NCBI RefSeq assembly: GCF_002920535.1
Contig: NZ_PQSS01000010.1
Coordinates: 86,893-150,892, forward strand
Direction of reading: 5' to 3'
DNA: 64,000 bases
Source: Streptomyces sp. Ru71
Lineage (GTDB): Bacteria; Actinomycetota; Actinomycetes; Streptomycetales; Streptomycetaceae
In this document: positions 1-8,555 of the stretch, piece after piece
Layout: every line of letters begins with the position of its first letter
Position numbering within the stretch: position 1 is the stretch's first letter
Program-made: the position numbers and the translations under genes
The notes under the pieces: model-generated
Database searches by the model: none
Told to the model about the DNA's origin: nothing
The model's input: the letters and a program-made list of their open reading frames with translations, nothing else

Positions 1-184
1 AGTACGACGCCAGCGCGGACGGCGTGGCGTGCGGCAACGCGGCCAGCGCCGCCTGGGCCGCCGTCGTGCTGCGGGTGTCCGCCGCCGTCGAACCGCCGGC
101 CGAGCAGCCGGACGCGAGCAGCGCCGCGGCGGCCAGGAGGCCGGCGGCGGTGCGGGACCTGCGAAGAGTGCGCCTTGTGTACAT
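1..184 (-). CDS. Secreted lipoprotein, N-terminal part only (runs off left edge)
   Basis: The reading frame opens at an ATG (complement of 182-184) and continues to the window edge, so only about 61 residues are visible. They form a typical bacterial lipoprotein signal: a positive start with several Arg, a hydrophobic Ala/Leu core, and a lipobox ending Leu-Ala-Ser-Gly-Cys near residue 27, followed by a Ser/Thr/Ala-rich linker. The mature domain is outside the window. In Streptomyces the gene downstream of holB is often a secreted alpha/beta-hydrolase or tripeptidyl-aminopeptidase-like protein. That would fit, but nothing visible proves it. No clear ribosome binding site is seen before the ATG. 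Confidence 0.7.
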   Translation of the reverse strand, partial: MYTRRTLRRSRTAAGLLAAAALLASGCSAGGSTAADTRSTTAAQAALAALPHATPSALASY

Positions 185-276
185 TCGGCGAGCGTAACGC
201 TGCGCGATGCACCGAACGCGCTCCGTGCGCGACGTGACCCGTACGAGTTACGCCGGGGATCAACCGATCCGGGGGA

Positions 277-1482
277 TCAGCCCGATCTGAGGGCCATCGT
301 CATCGCCTCCACCGCCAGCAGCGGCGCCACGTTGCGGTCCAGGGCCTCGCGGCACGCGGCGATCGCCTCGATACGGCGCAGGGTGGCCTCGGGGGTGCCG
401 GAGCGGGCCAGGCGTTCCAGCGCGTCCTCGGCGTCCGCGTTGGCGATGGCGACGCGGGAGCCGAGCTGGAGGGCGAGGACGTCGCGGTAGAACGCGGTGA
501 GGTCGGTCAGCGCCAGGTCCAGGCTGTCGCGCTGGGTGCGGGTGCGGCGCCGCTTCTGCTTGTCCTCCAGGTCCTTCATCACGCCCGCGGTGCCGCGCGG
601 CAGCCGGCCGCCCTGGGCCGCGCCGAGCGCCGCCTTCAGCTCCTCGGTCTCCTTGGCGTCCAGCTCCTCGGCGAGCGCCTTGGCGTCCTCGGCGGCGGCG
701 TCGACGAGTTCCTGCGCGGCCTTGAGGGCGCCGCCGACGTCCGCCACACGCAGCGGCAGCTTCAGCACGGCGGCGCGGCGCTCCCGCGCGGCCGGGTCGG
801 TGGCCAGGCGGCGGGCCCGGTCGACGTGCCCCTGGGTGGCGCGGGCGACGGCCGCCGCCACGTCGGGCTCGATGCCCTCCCGGCGGACCAGCATGTCGGC
901 CACGGCGGCCACGGACGGCGTGCTCAGGTTCAGGTGGCGGCAGCGGGAGCGGATCGTCGGCAGCACGTCCTCGATCGAGGGGGCGCACAGCAGCCACACC
1001 GTGCGCGGGGCGGGCTCCTCGACGGCCTTGAGGACGGCGTTGGCGGACTTCTCGTTCAGCCGCTCGGCGTCCTCGACGAGGATGACCTGCCAGCGGCCGT
1101 TCGCCGGTGACGTGAACGACTTGCGGACCGTGTCCCGCATGTCGTCCACGAGGATCTGCGCGCCGACGGCGGCGACGGTCGAGACGTCGGCGTGGGTGCC
1201 GATCAGCGCCGTGTGGCAGCCGTCGCAGAAGCCGCAGCCGGGGACGCCGCCGAGCGCCCGGTCCGGGCTCACGCACTGCAGTGCGGCGGCGAAGGCCCGC
1301 GCCGCGTGGACGTGCCCGGCGCCGGGCGGGCCGGTGAACAGCCAGGCGTGCGTCATCTTCGACGCCTCCGGCGCCGGTCCGCCGGTCTCGGCCGCGGTCA
1401 CCAGGGCGTCGGCGTCCCGGGCAGCGGCGGCGAGCTGCTCGCTCACCCGCTCCTGCCCGACCAGGTCGTCCCACACGGCCAT
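277..1482 (-). CDS. holB: DNA polymerase III delta' subunit (clamp loader)
   Basis: This 401-residue protein is the delta' component of the clamp-loader complex that opens the sliding clamp during chromosome replication. It begins MAVWDDLVGQ, as is usual for HolB. It has an AAA+ fold with a degenerate Walker A (GPPGAGHVHA at residues 51-60, where the usual Lys is His). A zinc module follows with Cys at about 70, 83, 86 and 89. An SRC motif (Ile-Arg-Ser-Arg-Cys) is also present, as expected for clamp-loader subunits. A degenerate P-loop agrees with delta' being a poor or non-hydrolysing AAA+ subunit. It follows tmk on the same strand after 136 nt and is probably in the same transcription unit. 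Confidence 0.95.
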   Translation of the reverse strand: MAVWDDLVGQERVSEQLAAAARDADALVTAAETGGPAPEASKMTHAWLFTGPPGAGHVHAARAFAAALQCVSPDRALGGVPGCGFCDGCHTALIGTHADVSTVAAVGAQILVDDMRDTVRKSFTSPANGRWQVILVEDAERLNEKSANAVLKAVEEPAPRTVWLLCAPSIEDVLPTIRSRCRHLNLSTPSVAAVADMLVRREGIEPDVAAAVARATQGHVDRARRLATDPAARERRAAVLKLPLRVADVGGALKAAQELVDAAAEDAKALAEELDAKETEELKAALGAAQGGRLPRGTAGVMKDLEDKQKRRRTRTQRDSLDLALTDLTAFYRDVLALQLGSRVAIANADAEDALERLARSGTPEATLRRIEAIAACREALDRNVAPLLAVEAMTMALRSG

Positions 1483-1618
1483 GGGTCACGCCGCCTTCCG
1501 TCCTGCAACTCTTGCGGAATCCATTGTGCGGGGCACCACTGACAACGCGGGACGCCGACCGCAGCAGGCGCCCCGCGTCCGGCTCACGGCTCGCGAGCCC
1601 CGCCCCCGAGGCCGTACC

Positions 1619-4600
1619 TCAGCGCCCCCGGCCCCGGCCGGGACCCCGGCCGCGGGGGTCCTCGTCGTACTCCTCGTCCTCAAAGCGCGGGCCGAGCAGT
1701 TCGTCGGCCAGGGTGGGCAGGTCGTCCAGCGGGGTCTCCTCGGCCCAGTCCGCGCGGGGGCGGCGCGTGGGCATGCCGTCCGCGTCGAGCTGCGGAAGCT
1801 CCCGGGTGCGGTCGTCGGAGCCGTCGGGGCGCGGCGCCGGCCGCTCGTCGCGGAAGTATCCCGGCGGCACCCGGTCCGCCGGGCTGTCCCCGCCCACGGG
1901 CGGCAGCACGGCGGTCTCCTCCGCGTCCGCCGGGGGCACCGGCGGCAGGACGGCCGTCTCGTCGGCCGCGTCGGCCGGGACCTGCGGCAGCACCGCCGTC
2001 TCGTCCGCCGCGCCTTGCGGGGCCGGCGGCTGCGGCAGCTCCGCCGTCACCTCGGCGTCGGAGCCGGCGGCGGGCTTGCCGGGGCGGTCGGCGTCGGCCG
2101 GCTCGTCGCGCACCGGGCGCAGTACCGCCGTCTCCTCCACGGGCCCGCCCGTCGCGTTGGTGGGCGTCACCACCGGCGTCGGCACGGTCGCCGCGTCCGG
2201 TGCCACCGCCGGCGGCGTCGGCTTGGGGCCGGCCTGCGCGGCCGCCGCGGCCTGCTCCGCCGCCCGGCGTGCCTGCTCCGCCCGCAGCAGGGCCTCCTCG
2301 GCCTTGCGCTGCTTCTCCAGGCGCTCCCGCTCGGCCTCGGCGCGCAGCCTGGCCTCCTCCTCGGCCTGCCGGCGCCGCTGCTCCTCCTCGGCGCGGCGGC
2401 GGGCCTCCTCCTCGGCGCGGGCCTTCTCCTCGGCGAGCAGCCGGGCCCGCTCCTCCTCGGCACGCCGGCGGGCTTCCTCGGCCCGCTGCCGGGCCTCCTC
2501 GGCCTGCCGTTCGGCCTCGCGGCGCTGGGCCTCCTCCAGCTCGCGCCGCTTGCGCTCCTCCTCCTCGGCGCGCAGCCGGGCGAGCTCCTCCTGGCGCTCG
2601 CGCTCCAGGCGCTCCTCCTCGGCCTTGCGGGCGGCCTCTTCCTCGGCCTTGCGGCGGGCCTCCTCCTCGGCCTTGCGCCGGGCTTCCTCCTGGGCCTGGA
2701 TCTCGGCCTCGGACAGCGGCAGCACCTGGTCGAGCCGGTGCCGGATGACCGTCGTGACGGCCTCGGGCTCCTGGCCGGCGTCCACCACCAGGTAGCGGCC
2801 GGGGTCGGCGGCGGCCAGCGTGAGGAAACCGGAGCGCACGCGCGCGTGGAACTCCGCCGGCTCCGACTCCAGCCGGTCCGGTGCCTCGGTGAACCGCTCG
2901 CGCGCGGTCTCCGGGGCGACGTCCAGCAGAACGGTCAGATGCGGCACCAGGCCGTTGGTCGCCCACCGGTTGATCCGGGCGACCTCCGTCGGCGACAGGT
3001 CGCGACCCGCGCCCTGGTAGGCCACCGAGGAGTCGATGTACCGGTCGGAGATCACGACCGCTCCGCGTTCCAGGGCGGGCCGGACGACGGTGTCGACGTG
3101 CTCGGCGCGGTCGGCCGCGTACAGCAGCGCCTCCGCGCGGTGGGACAGCCCGGCCGACGACACGTCCAGCAGGATGGAACGCAGGCGCTTGCCGACCGGC
3201 GTGGCGCCCGGCTCGCGTGTGACGACGACCTCGTGGCCCTTGCCGCGGATCCACTCGGCGAGCGCCTCGGCCTGGGTGGACTTGCCGGCGCCGTCGCCGC
3301 CCTCCAGGGCGATGAAGAAGCCCGCGGCGGCGGGCGCCTGCACCGGGTCGTCACCGAGCAGCGCGTCGCGCAGGTCGTGCCGCAGGGGCACGCCCGCGCG
3401 GTCGTCGACCTTGGCGAGAACCAGCACGGCCACCGGCAGCAGCAGCGCGCCGACGAGCATCAGCGTGAAGGCCGCGCCGCCGTGCGCGAAGACGAACTTG
3501 CCGTTCTCCAGCCGGTGCGGGCCGATCCCGGCGGCGATCAGGGGGGCGACCACGGCGGCGAGGGCGACGAAGACCCGGACCACGGCGTGCAGGTGCTCGG
3601 TGGTGCGGGGCCGGCGGAAGTCCTCGGTCTCCTGGTCGAGCAGGGTGTGCCCGGTGTTGGCGGCCACGCCCGCGCCGACGCCGGCCAGGGCGACGATCAG
3701 CAGGACGCTGGTGACGTCCGGGACGAGCCCGGCGGCGAGCAGGGCGATGCCGGTGAAGGCGATCGACAGCGACAGCAGCCGGCGTCGCGACAGCGACACC
3801 AGCACCTTGGGCGCCGTACGGATGCCGGCCACGACGCCGCCGGCCAGCGCGGCGACCAGCAGGCCGTAGAGCACCGGGCCGCCGCCGAGGTCCTTGGCGT
3901 GCAGCACGCACACGGCGACGGTGGCGGAGATCGCCCCGGCGACGGCCGCGCAGGCGAACACCAGCAGCGGGATCGCGCCGGTGCGGCCCTTGTCGGCGCC
4001 GGTGCCGGTGCGCGGGCGGCGCAGGCCCTCCAGGGGCGAGCGGGCGCGCGGGGTGCGCGTGGCGGGCAGCTCCAGGAAGGTCACCACGGACAGGGAGGCG
4101 GCGAACAGGCCGGCCGCCACATACGCGGCGAGGGCCGCCTGGTGCTGGTCGAACCAGTCGATGCCAGTGGCGAGCAGGTTGTTCAGCAGCGCGGCGAGGA
4201 CCAGGACGGCGGCGCCGAGCGGGACCGAGACGAAGCCGGTGCGCAGGGACAGCCGGCGCAGGGCGTCGAGGTGGTCCGGCAGCGGCCGTACCGTGGCGCC
4301 CTCGGGCGGCGGGGCGGGCAGCAGCGCGGGCGCCGCGCTCTCCCGGCACACGGCCCACAGCCGCTCGGCGACCGAGGTGAGGAAGGCGGTGACCAGCAGG
4401 AGAGCGAGCGCGTTGTCCGGCGTCCAGTCGATCCACAGGGGCGCGACGATGAGCAGCGCGGCCCGCACGCCGTCGGCTCCGGCCATGGTCCAGCGGCGGT
4501 CGAGGGGGCCGTCCGGCGAGGTCAGGGTGGTCAGCGGGCCGAGCAGGATCGCGCCGAAGAGCAGGGTGGCCAGTATGCGCACCCCGAAGACGGTCGCCAC

Positions 4601-4843
4601 TGCGAACGCCACGCCTCGGTAGCCGCCGCCGAAGGAGCCCTGGTCGACGGCCGCCTGCAGGGCGAGCAGGACCAGGACCAGCAGCGCGAGGACGTCTCCG
4701 ACACCCCCCACCAACTGCGCGCTCCACAGCCGCCTGAGCTGCGGATGGCGCAGCAGCGCGCGCACGGCGCGCTCGCGGGAGTCCGCTACCAGGGCGTCGT
4801 CCGGTACCGGGTTGGGGGCCGTTGGCTGCTCGGCTCGCGTCAT
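1619..4843 (-). CDS. tmk: Thymidylate kinase fused to an MFS-like membrane domain
   Basis: A 1074-residue fusion. Residues 1 to about 490 form a polytopic membrane domain of MFS transporter type. Residues about 505-710 are a dTMP kinase (dTMP + ATP to dTDP), with P-loop EGGDGAGKST near residue 512, the DR(Y) motif (ISDRYIDSSVAYQGAGR) and a following LID region. After that comes a long Glu/Arg/Ala coiled coil (about 715-880) and an acidic Pro-rich tail with four ETAVL motifs. Canonical Tmk is about 210 residues, so the kinase is about one fifth of this protein. The start has no Shine-Dalgarno. Instead TAGTCT lies 6 nt before the ATG, suggesting a leaderless message. Why a nucleotide kinase is tethered to the membrane is unknown. 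Confidence 0.92.
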   Translation of the reverse strand: MTRAEQPTAPNPVPDDALVADSRERAVRALLRHPQLRRLWSAQLVGGVGDVLALLVLVLLALQAAVDQGSFGGGYRGVAFAVATVFGVRILATLLFGAILLGPLTTLTSPDGPLDRRWTMAGADGVRAALLIVAPLWIDWTPDNALALLLVTAFLTSVAERLWAVCRESAAPALLPAPPPEGATVRPLPDHLDALRRLSLRTGFVSVPLGAAVLVLAALLNNLLATGIDWFDQHQAALAAYVAAGLFAASLSVVTFLELPATRTPRARSPLEGLRRPRTGTGADKGRTGAIPLLVFACAAVAGAISATVAVCVLHAKDLGGGPVLYGLLVAALAGGVVAGIRTAPKVLVSLSRRRLLSLSIAFTGIALLAAGLVPDVTSVLLIVALAGVGAGVAANTGHTLLDQETEDFRRPRTTEHLHAVVRVFVALAAVVAPLIAAGIGPHRLENGKFVFAHGGAAFTLMLVGALLLPVAVLVLAKVDDRAGVPLRHDLRDALLGDDPVQAPAAAGFFIALEGGDGAGKSTQAEALAEWIRGKGHEVVVTREPGATPVGKRLRSILLDVSSAGLSHRAEALLYAADRAEHVDTVVRPALERGAVVISDRYIDSSVAYQGAGRDLSPTEVARINRWATNGLVPHLTVLLDVAPETARERFTEAPDRLESEPAEFHARVRSGFLTLAAADPGRYLVVDAGQEPEAVTTVIRHRLDQVLPLSEAEIQAQEEARRKAEEEARRKAEEEAARKAEEERLERERQEELARLRAEEEERKRRELEEAQRREAERQAEEARQRAEEARRRAEEERARLLAEEKARAEEEARRRAEEEQRRRQAEEEARLRAEAERERLEKQRKAEEALLRAEQARRAAEQAAAAAQAGPKPTPPAVAPDAATVPTPVVTPTNATGGPVEETAVLRPVRDEPADADRPGKPAAGSDAEVTAELPQPPAPQGAADETAVLPQVPADAADETAVLPPVPPADAEETAVLPPVGGDSPADRVPPGYFRDERPAPRPDGSDDRTRELPQLDADGMPTRRPRADWAEETPLDDLPTLADELLGPRFEDEEYDEDPRGRGPGRGRGR

Positions 4844-4899
4844 GCATTCAGACTATCGGGCGCCACCGACAGTCACCGGACACCGTCCGAACACGCGCG

Positions 4900-4929
4900 C
4901 GCCCCGACACCGATGTGGGTGCCGGGGCG
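4900..4929 (-). terminator. Stem-loop downstream of topA
   Basis: A 12-bp stem (4900-4911 with 4918-4929, one mismatch) lies about 45 bp beyond the topA stop and before the tmk start. It has no strong T-run. It could be a GC-rich terminator or an mRNA-stabilising hairpin between topA and tmk. Confidence 0.45.
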
Positions 4930-4971
4930 TGCCGTTCGCGAACGTGGCGCCGGGTCGGGGCGCCGGGGACG

Positions 4972-7809
4972 TCAGTCCTCGGCCACCGCCTGGGACGCCG
5001 CCGTCTTCTTCGCGGCCGTCTTCTTGGCCGCACTCTTGGCGGTGGTCGTCTTCTTCGCCGCGGTCTTCTTCGCGGCCGTGGTCTTCTTGGCGGTCGTGGT
5101 CTTCTTCGCCGCGGTCGCCTTCTTCGCCGGGGCCTTCTTGGCCGTCTTCTTGGCCGGGCCCTTCGCGCGCTTCTCGGCGAGCAGCTCGAAGCCGCGCTCC
5201 GGGGTGATCGTCTCGACGCTGTCGCCTGAGCGCAGGGTCGCGTTGGTCTCCCCGTCGGTGACGTACGGCCCGAAGCGGCCGTCCTTGACCACGACCGGCT
5301 TGCCGCTGACCGGGTCCTCGCCCAGTTCCTTCAGCGGCGGCTTGGCCGCGGCGCGACCGCGCTGCTTGGGCTGGGCGTAGATCGCCAGCGCCTCTTCCAG
5401 CGTGATCGTGAAGATCTGGTCCTCGGACTGCAGGGAGCGCGAGTCCGTGCCCTTCTTCAGGTACGGGCCGTAGCGGCCGTTCTGCGCGGTGATCTCCTGG
5501 CCCTCGGCGTCGGTGCCGACGACGCGCGGCAGCGACATCAGCTTCAGCGCGTCCTCCAGCGTCACCGTGTCCAGGGACATCGACTTCAGCAGCGACGCCG
5601 TGCGCGGCTTGACCGCGTTCTTGCCGGTCTTCGGGGTGCCCTCGGGGAGGATCTCCGTCACGTACGGGCCGTAGCGGCCGTCCTTGGCGACGATCGTGTG
5701 ACCGGTGGCCGGGTCGGTGCCCAGCTCGTAGTCGCCGCTCGGCTTGGCGAGCAGTTCCTCGGCCAGCTCGACGGTCAGCTCGTCCGGCGCCAGGTCGTCC
5801 GGGATGTCGGCGCGCTGGTGCTGCTCGGTGTCTTTCTCGCCGCGCTCGATGTACGGGCCGTAGCGGCCGACGCGGAGCACGATGTCGTTGCCGACCGGGA
5901 ACGAGGACACCTCACGGGCGTCGATCGCGCCGAGGTCGGTGACCAGTTCCTTGAGGCCGCCGAGGTGGTCGCCGTCGCCGTTGCCGGCGTCGGCCGCGGC
6001 GCCCTCGGCGTTGCCCTCGCCGAAGTAGAAGCGCTTCAGCCACGGCACGGCCTGCGCCTCGCCGCGGGCGATGCGGTCGAGGTCGTCCTCCATCTTGGCG
6101 GTGAAGTCGTAGTCGACGAGCCGCCCGAAGTGCTTCTCCAGCAGGTTGACCACGGCGAAGGACAGGAAGGACGGCACCAGGGCCGTGCCCTTCTTGAAGA
6201 CGTAGCCGCGGTCGAGGATCGTGCCGATGATCGACGCGTACGTCGAGGGGCGGCCGATCTCGCGCTCTTCCAGCTCCTTGACCAGGGACGCCTCGGTGTA
6301 GCGGGCGGGCGGCTTGGTCGCGTGGCCGTCGGCGGTGATCTCCTCGGCGCTCAGCCGGTCGCCCTCGGCGACCTGCGGCAGCCGGCGCTCGCGGTCGTCG
6401 AGCTCGGCGTTCGGGTCGTCGGCGCCCTCGACGTAGGCCTTGAGGAAGCCGTGGAAGGTGATCGTCTTGCCGGACGCGCTGAACTCGACGTCCCGCCCGT
6501 CGGCGGCCGTGCCACCGATCTTCACGGTGACGGAGTTGCCGGTCGCGTCCTTCATCTGGGAGGCGACGGTCCGCTTCCAGATCAGCTCGTACAGCTTGAA
6601 CTGGTCACCGGTCAGACCGGTCTCCGCGGGGGTGCGGAAACGGTCCCCCGAGGGACGGATCGCCTCGTGCGCCTCCTGCGCGTTCTTCACCTTGGCGGCG
6701 TAGGTGCGCGGGGCGTCCGGCAGGTACTCGGCGCCGTACAGCTGCGTGACCTGGGCGCGGGCGGCCGCGATGGCGGTGTCGCTCAGCGTCGTGGAGTCCG
6801 TACGCATGTACGTGATGTAGCCGTTCTCGTACAGCTTCTGCGCGATCTGCATCGTGGCCTTCGCGCCGAAGCCGAGCTTGCGACTGGCCTCCTGCTGCAG
6901 CGTCGTCGTACGGAACGGGGCGTACGGCGAGCGGCGGTAGGGCTTGGACTCGACGGACCGCACGGAGAACTGCGTGTTCTCCAGGGCGGCGGCCAGGGCG
7001 CGGGCGTTCGCCTCGTCGAGGTGCAGGATGTTCGCGCTCTTGAGCTGTCCCAGGGAGTCGAAGTCGCGGCCCTGTGCGATGCGCCGGCCGTCGACGGTCT
7101 GCAGGCGGGCGACCAGCGACGACGGGTCGGACGGGTCCCCGGCGCGGCCGGTCGCGAAGGTGCCCGTCAGGTCCCAGTACTCGGCGGAGCGGAACGCCAT
7201 GCGCTCGCGTTCCCGCTCCACCACGAGACGGGTGGCGACGGACTGCACGCGGCCGGCGGACAGCCGGGGCATGACCTTCTTCCACAGCACCGGGGAGACC
7301 TCGTAGCCGTAGAGACGGTCGAGGATGCGGCGGGTCTCCTGGGCGTCGACCAGCTTCTGGTTGAGCTGGCGCGGGTTGGCGACGGCGGCCTGGATCGCGG
7401 ACTTGGTGATCTCGTGGAAGACCATCCGCTTGACCGGGACCTTCGGCTTGAGGACTTCCTGCAGGTGCCAGGCGATGGCCTCGCCCTCGCGGTCCTCATC
7501 GGTGGCGAGGTAGAGCTCGTCGGACTCCTTCAGCAGGTCCTTGAGCTTCTTGACCTGGGCCTTCTTGTCGGCGTTGACGACATAGATCGGCTGGAAGTCG
7601 TGCTCGACGTCCACGCCGAGGCGGCGGACCTCGCCGGTGTACTTCTCGGGCACCTCCGCGGCGCCGTTGGGAAGGTCGCGGATGTGCCCGACGCTCGCTT
7701 CGACGACGTAGCCCGGGCCGAGGTAGCCCTTGATCGTCTTCGCCTTGGCAGGCGACTCGACGATGACGAGTCGGCGGCCGCCCTGTGCGGTCTCGCTGGT
7801 CGGGGACAA
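4972..7809 (-). CDS. topA: DNA topoisomerase I
   Basis: A type IA topoisomerase (945 residues) that relaxes negative supercoils. The TOPRIM domain is at the N-terminus (LVIVESPAKAKTIKGYLG). The active-site Tyr lies in the GYITYMRTDS segment near residue 335. The C-terminal half has four repeats of the G-R-(Y/F)-G-P-Y type instead of the zinc fingers of the E. coli enzyme. The last 50 residues are a Lys/Ala/Thr tail (KKTTTAKK type) that resembles histone H1 and should bind DNA non-specifically; this tail is typical of Streptomyces TopA. The start is TTG with GGAGAG about 10 nt upstream. It heads a same-strand group with tmk and holB. Confidence 0.97.
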   Translation of the reverse strand: MSPTSETAQGGRRLVIVESPAKAKTIKGYLGPGYVVEASVGHIRDLPNGAAEVPEKYTGEVRRLGVDVEHDFQPIYVVNADKKAQVKKLKDLLKESDELYLATDEDREGEAIAWHLQEVLKPKVPVKRMVFHEITKSAIQAAVANPRQLNQKLVDAQETRRILDRLYGYEVSPVLWKKVMPRLSAGRVQSVATRLVVERERERMAFRSAEYWDLTGTFATGRAGDPSDPSSLVARLQTVDGRRIAQGRDFDSLGQLKSANILHLDEANARALAAALENTQFSVRSVESKPYRRSPYAPFRTTTLQQEASRKLGFGAKATMQIAQKLYENGYITYMRTDSTTLSDTAIAAARAQVTQLYGAEYLPDAPRTYAAKVKNAQEAHEAIRPSGDRFRTPAETGLTGDQFKLYELIWKRTVASQMKDATGNSVTVKIGGTAADGRDVEFSASGKTITFHGFLKAYVEGADDPNAELDDRERRLPQVAEGDRLSAEEITADGHATKPPARYTEASLVKELEEREIGRPSTYASIIGTILDRGYVFKKGTALVPSFLSFAVVNLLEKHFGRLVDYDFTAKMEDDLDRIARGEAQAVPWLKRFYFGEGNAEGAAADAGNGDGDHLGGLKELVTDLGAIDAREVSSFPVGNDIVLRVGRYGPYIERGEKDTEQHQRADIPDDLAPDELTVELAEELLAKPSGDYELGTDPATGHTIVAKDGRYGPYVTEILPEGTPKTGKNAVKPRTASLLKSMSLDTVTLEDALKLMSLPRVVGTDAEGQEITAQNGRYGPYLKKGTDSRSLQSEDQIFTITLEEALAIYAQPKQRGRAAAKPPLKELGEDPVSGKPVVVKDGRFGPYVTDGETNATLRSGDSVETITPERGFELLAEKRAKGPAKKTAKKAPAKKATAAKKTTTAKKTTAAKKTAAKKTTTAKSAAKKTAAKKTAASQAVAED

Positions 7810-8111
7810 CTTCGCTCTTCTCTCCGGTCGACGCTGGGCCTCCCCAGGCCTGGTTTCCCGGGGTCGGGTCTTCTCTTCGTGGCGCGCTCGCCGCCGGGCT
7901 CTACCGCCGGTCCCGTCGGCGCGCTCGCTGGTGACGCTGCGGAGTGTGACGGTACAGCCCGCCCCCGTGTCAAACGGGAAAAGCCCGCAACGGCCACTCG
8001 AACGGTAACCCGAGAAACGCCGATCCTGCCGCCCGGACTGTCCGCCCGCTGTTTCGGCCCTGTCCGGAGCGTGACGTTCCCATTACCCGCGGTCGAGGCC
8101 GCGGTGAGCCC

Positions 8112-8309
8112 TCAGACCTGGGCGAAGCACCACAGGCCGACGCCCAGCGCGGCCACCGCCGCCAGCGTCGCGAGGGTCGCCGATGCGACCGGCCTCACAC
8201 CGTGGGCGACCGGCTCCCCGTGCCGGGCCCGGACTGCGGTCCACACCAGCAGTGCGCCTCCGAACAGGGCGAACACCACTCCTGCGAAGATCGCCGGTCC
8301 GCTCTCCAT
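8112..8309 (-). CDS. Small two-helix membrane protein
   Basis: A 65-residue protein with two hydrophobic segments (about 7-25 and 42-62) separated by a short basic loop (VRARHGEPVAHGVRP). I chose the ATG at 8309 because AGGGG lies about 9 nt upstream. The frame stays open further upstream, but that part is Arg-rich and unlike a membrane protein. It sits between the methyltransferase gene and topA, all on the minus strand. I do not recognise a family, and no function can be inferred beyond membrane location. Confidence 0.6.
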   Translation of the reverse strand: MESGPAIFAGVVFALFGGALLVWTAVRARHGEPVAHGVRPVASATLATLAAVAALGVGLWCFAQV

Positions 8310-8555
8310 GGCTGGCGTGCCCCTGTTCTCCCGTCCGCGAGTTCCCGGTGCCGGGAGACTGACACGCGCGGGCGGCGGGCAGGCGAACCCGGGGTGAACG
8401 GCGCGCTGCCGATCACCCCGAAGCAGGCACCGGGCACCTTCGGCGGAACGGCATGGAAGACTTTTTCGCCTTTTTCGCGGCGGGCCGTTTTCGCCACCAC
8501 CACCGTGCACCTACGTCACACAGGTCCCACACCGCTCAGCGGGCCCTCGACGCCC

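Noticed and set aside
497..5380. Very long plus-strand open frame across holB, tmk and topA
   Set aside because: It is antisense to three clear genes; GC-rich codon bias leaves the complement free of stops, and the translation has no domain.
7968..7973. TTGACA on the minus strand upstream of topA as a -35 box
   Set aside because: No TANNNT is found at 16-19 bp from it, so a promoter is not supported.
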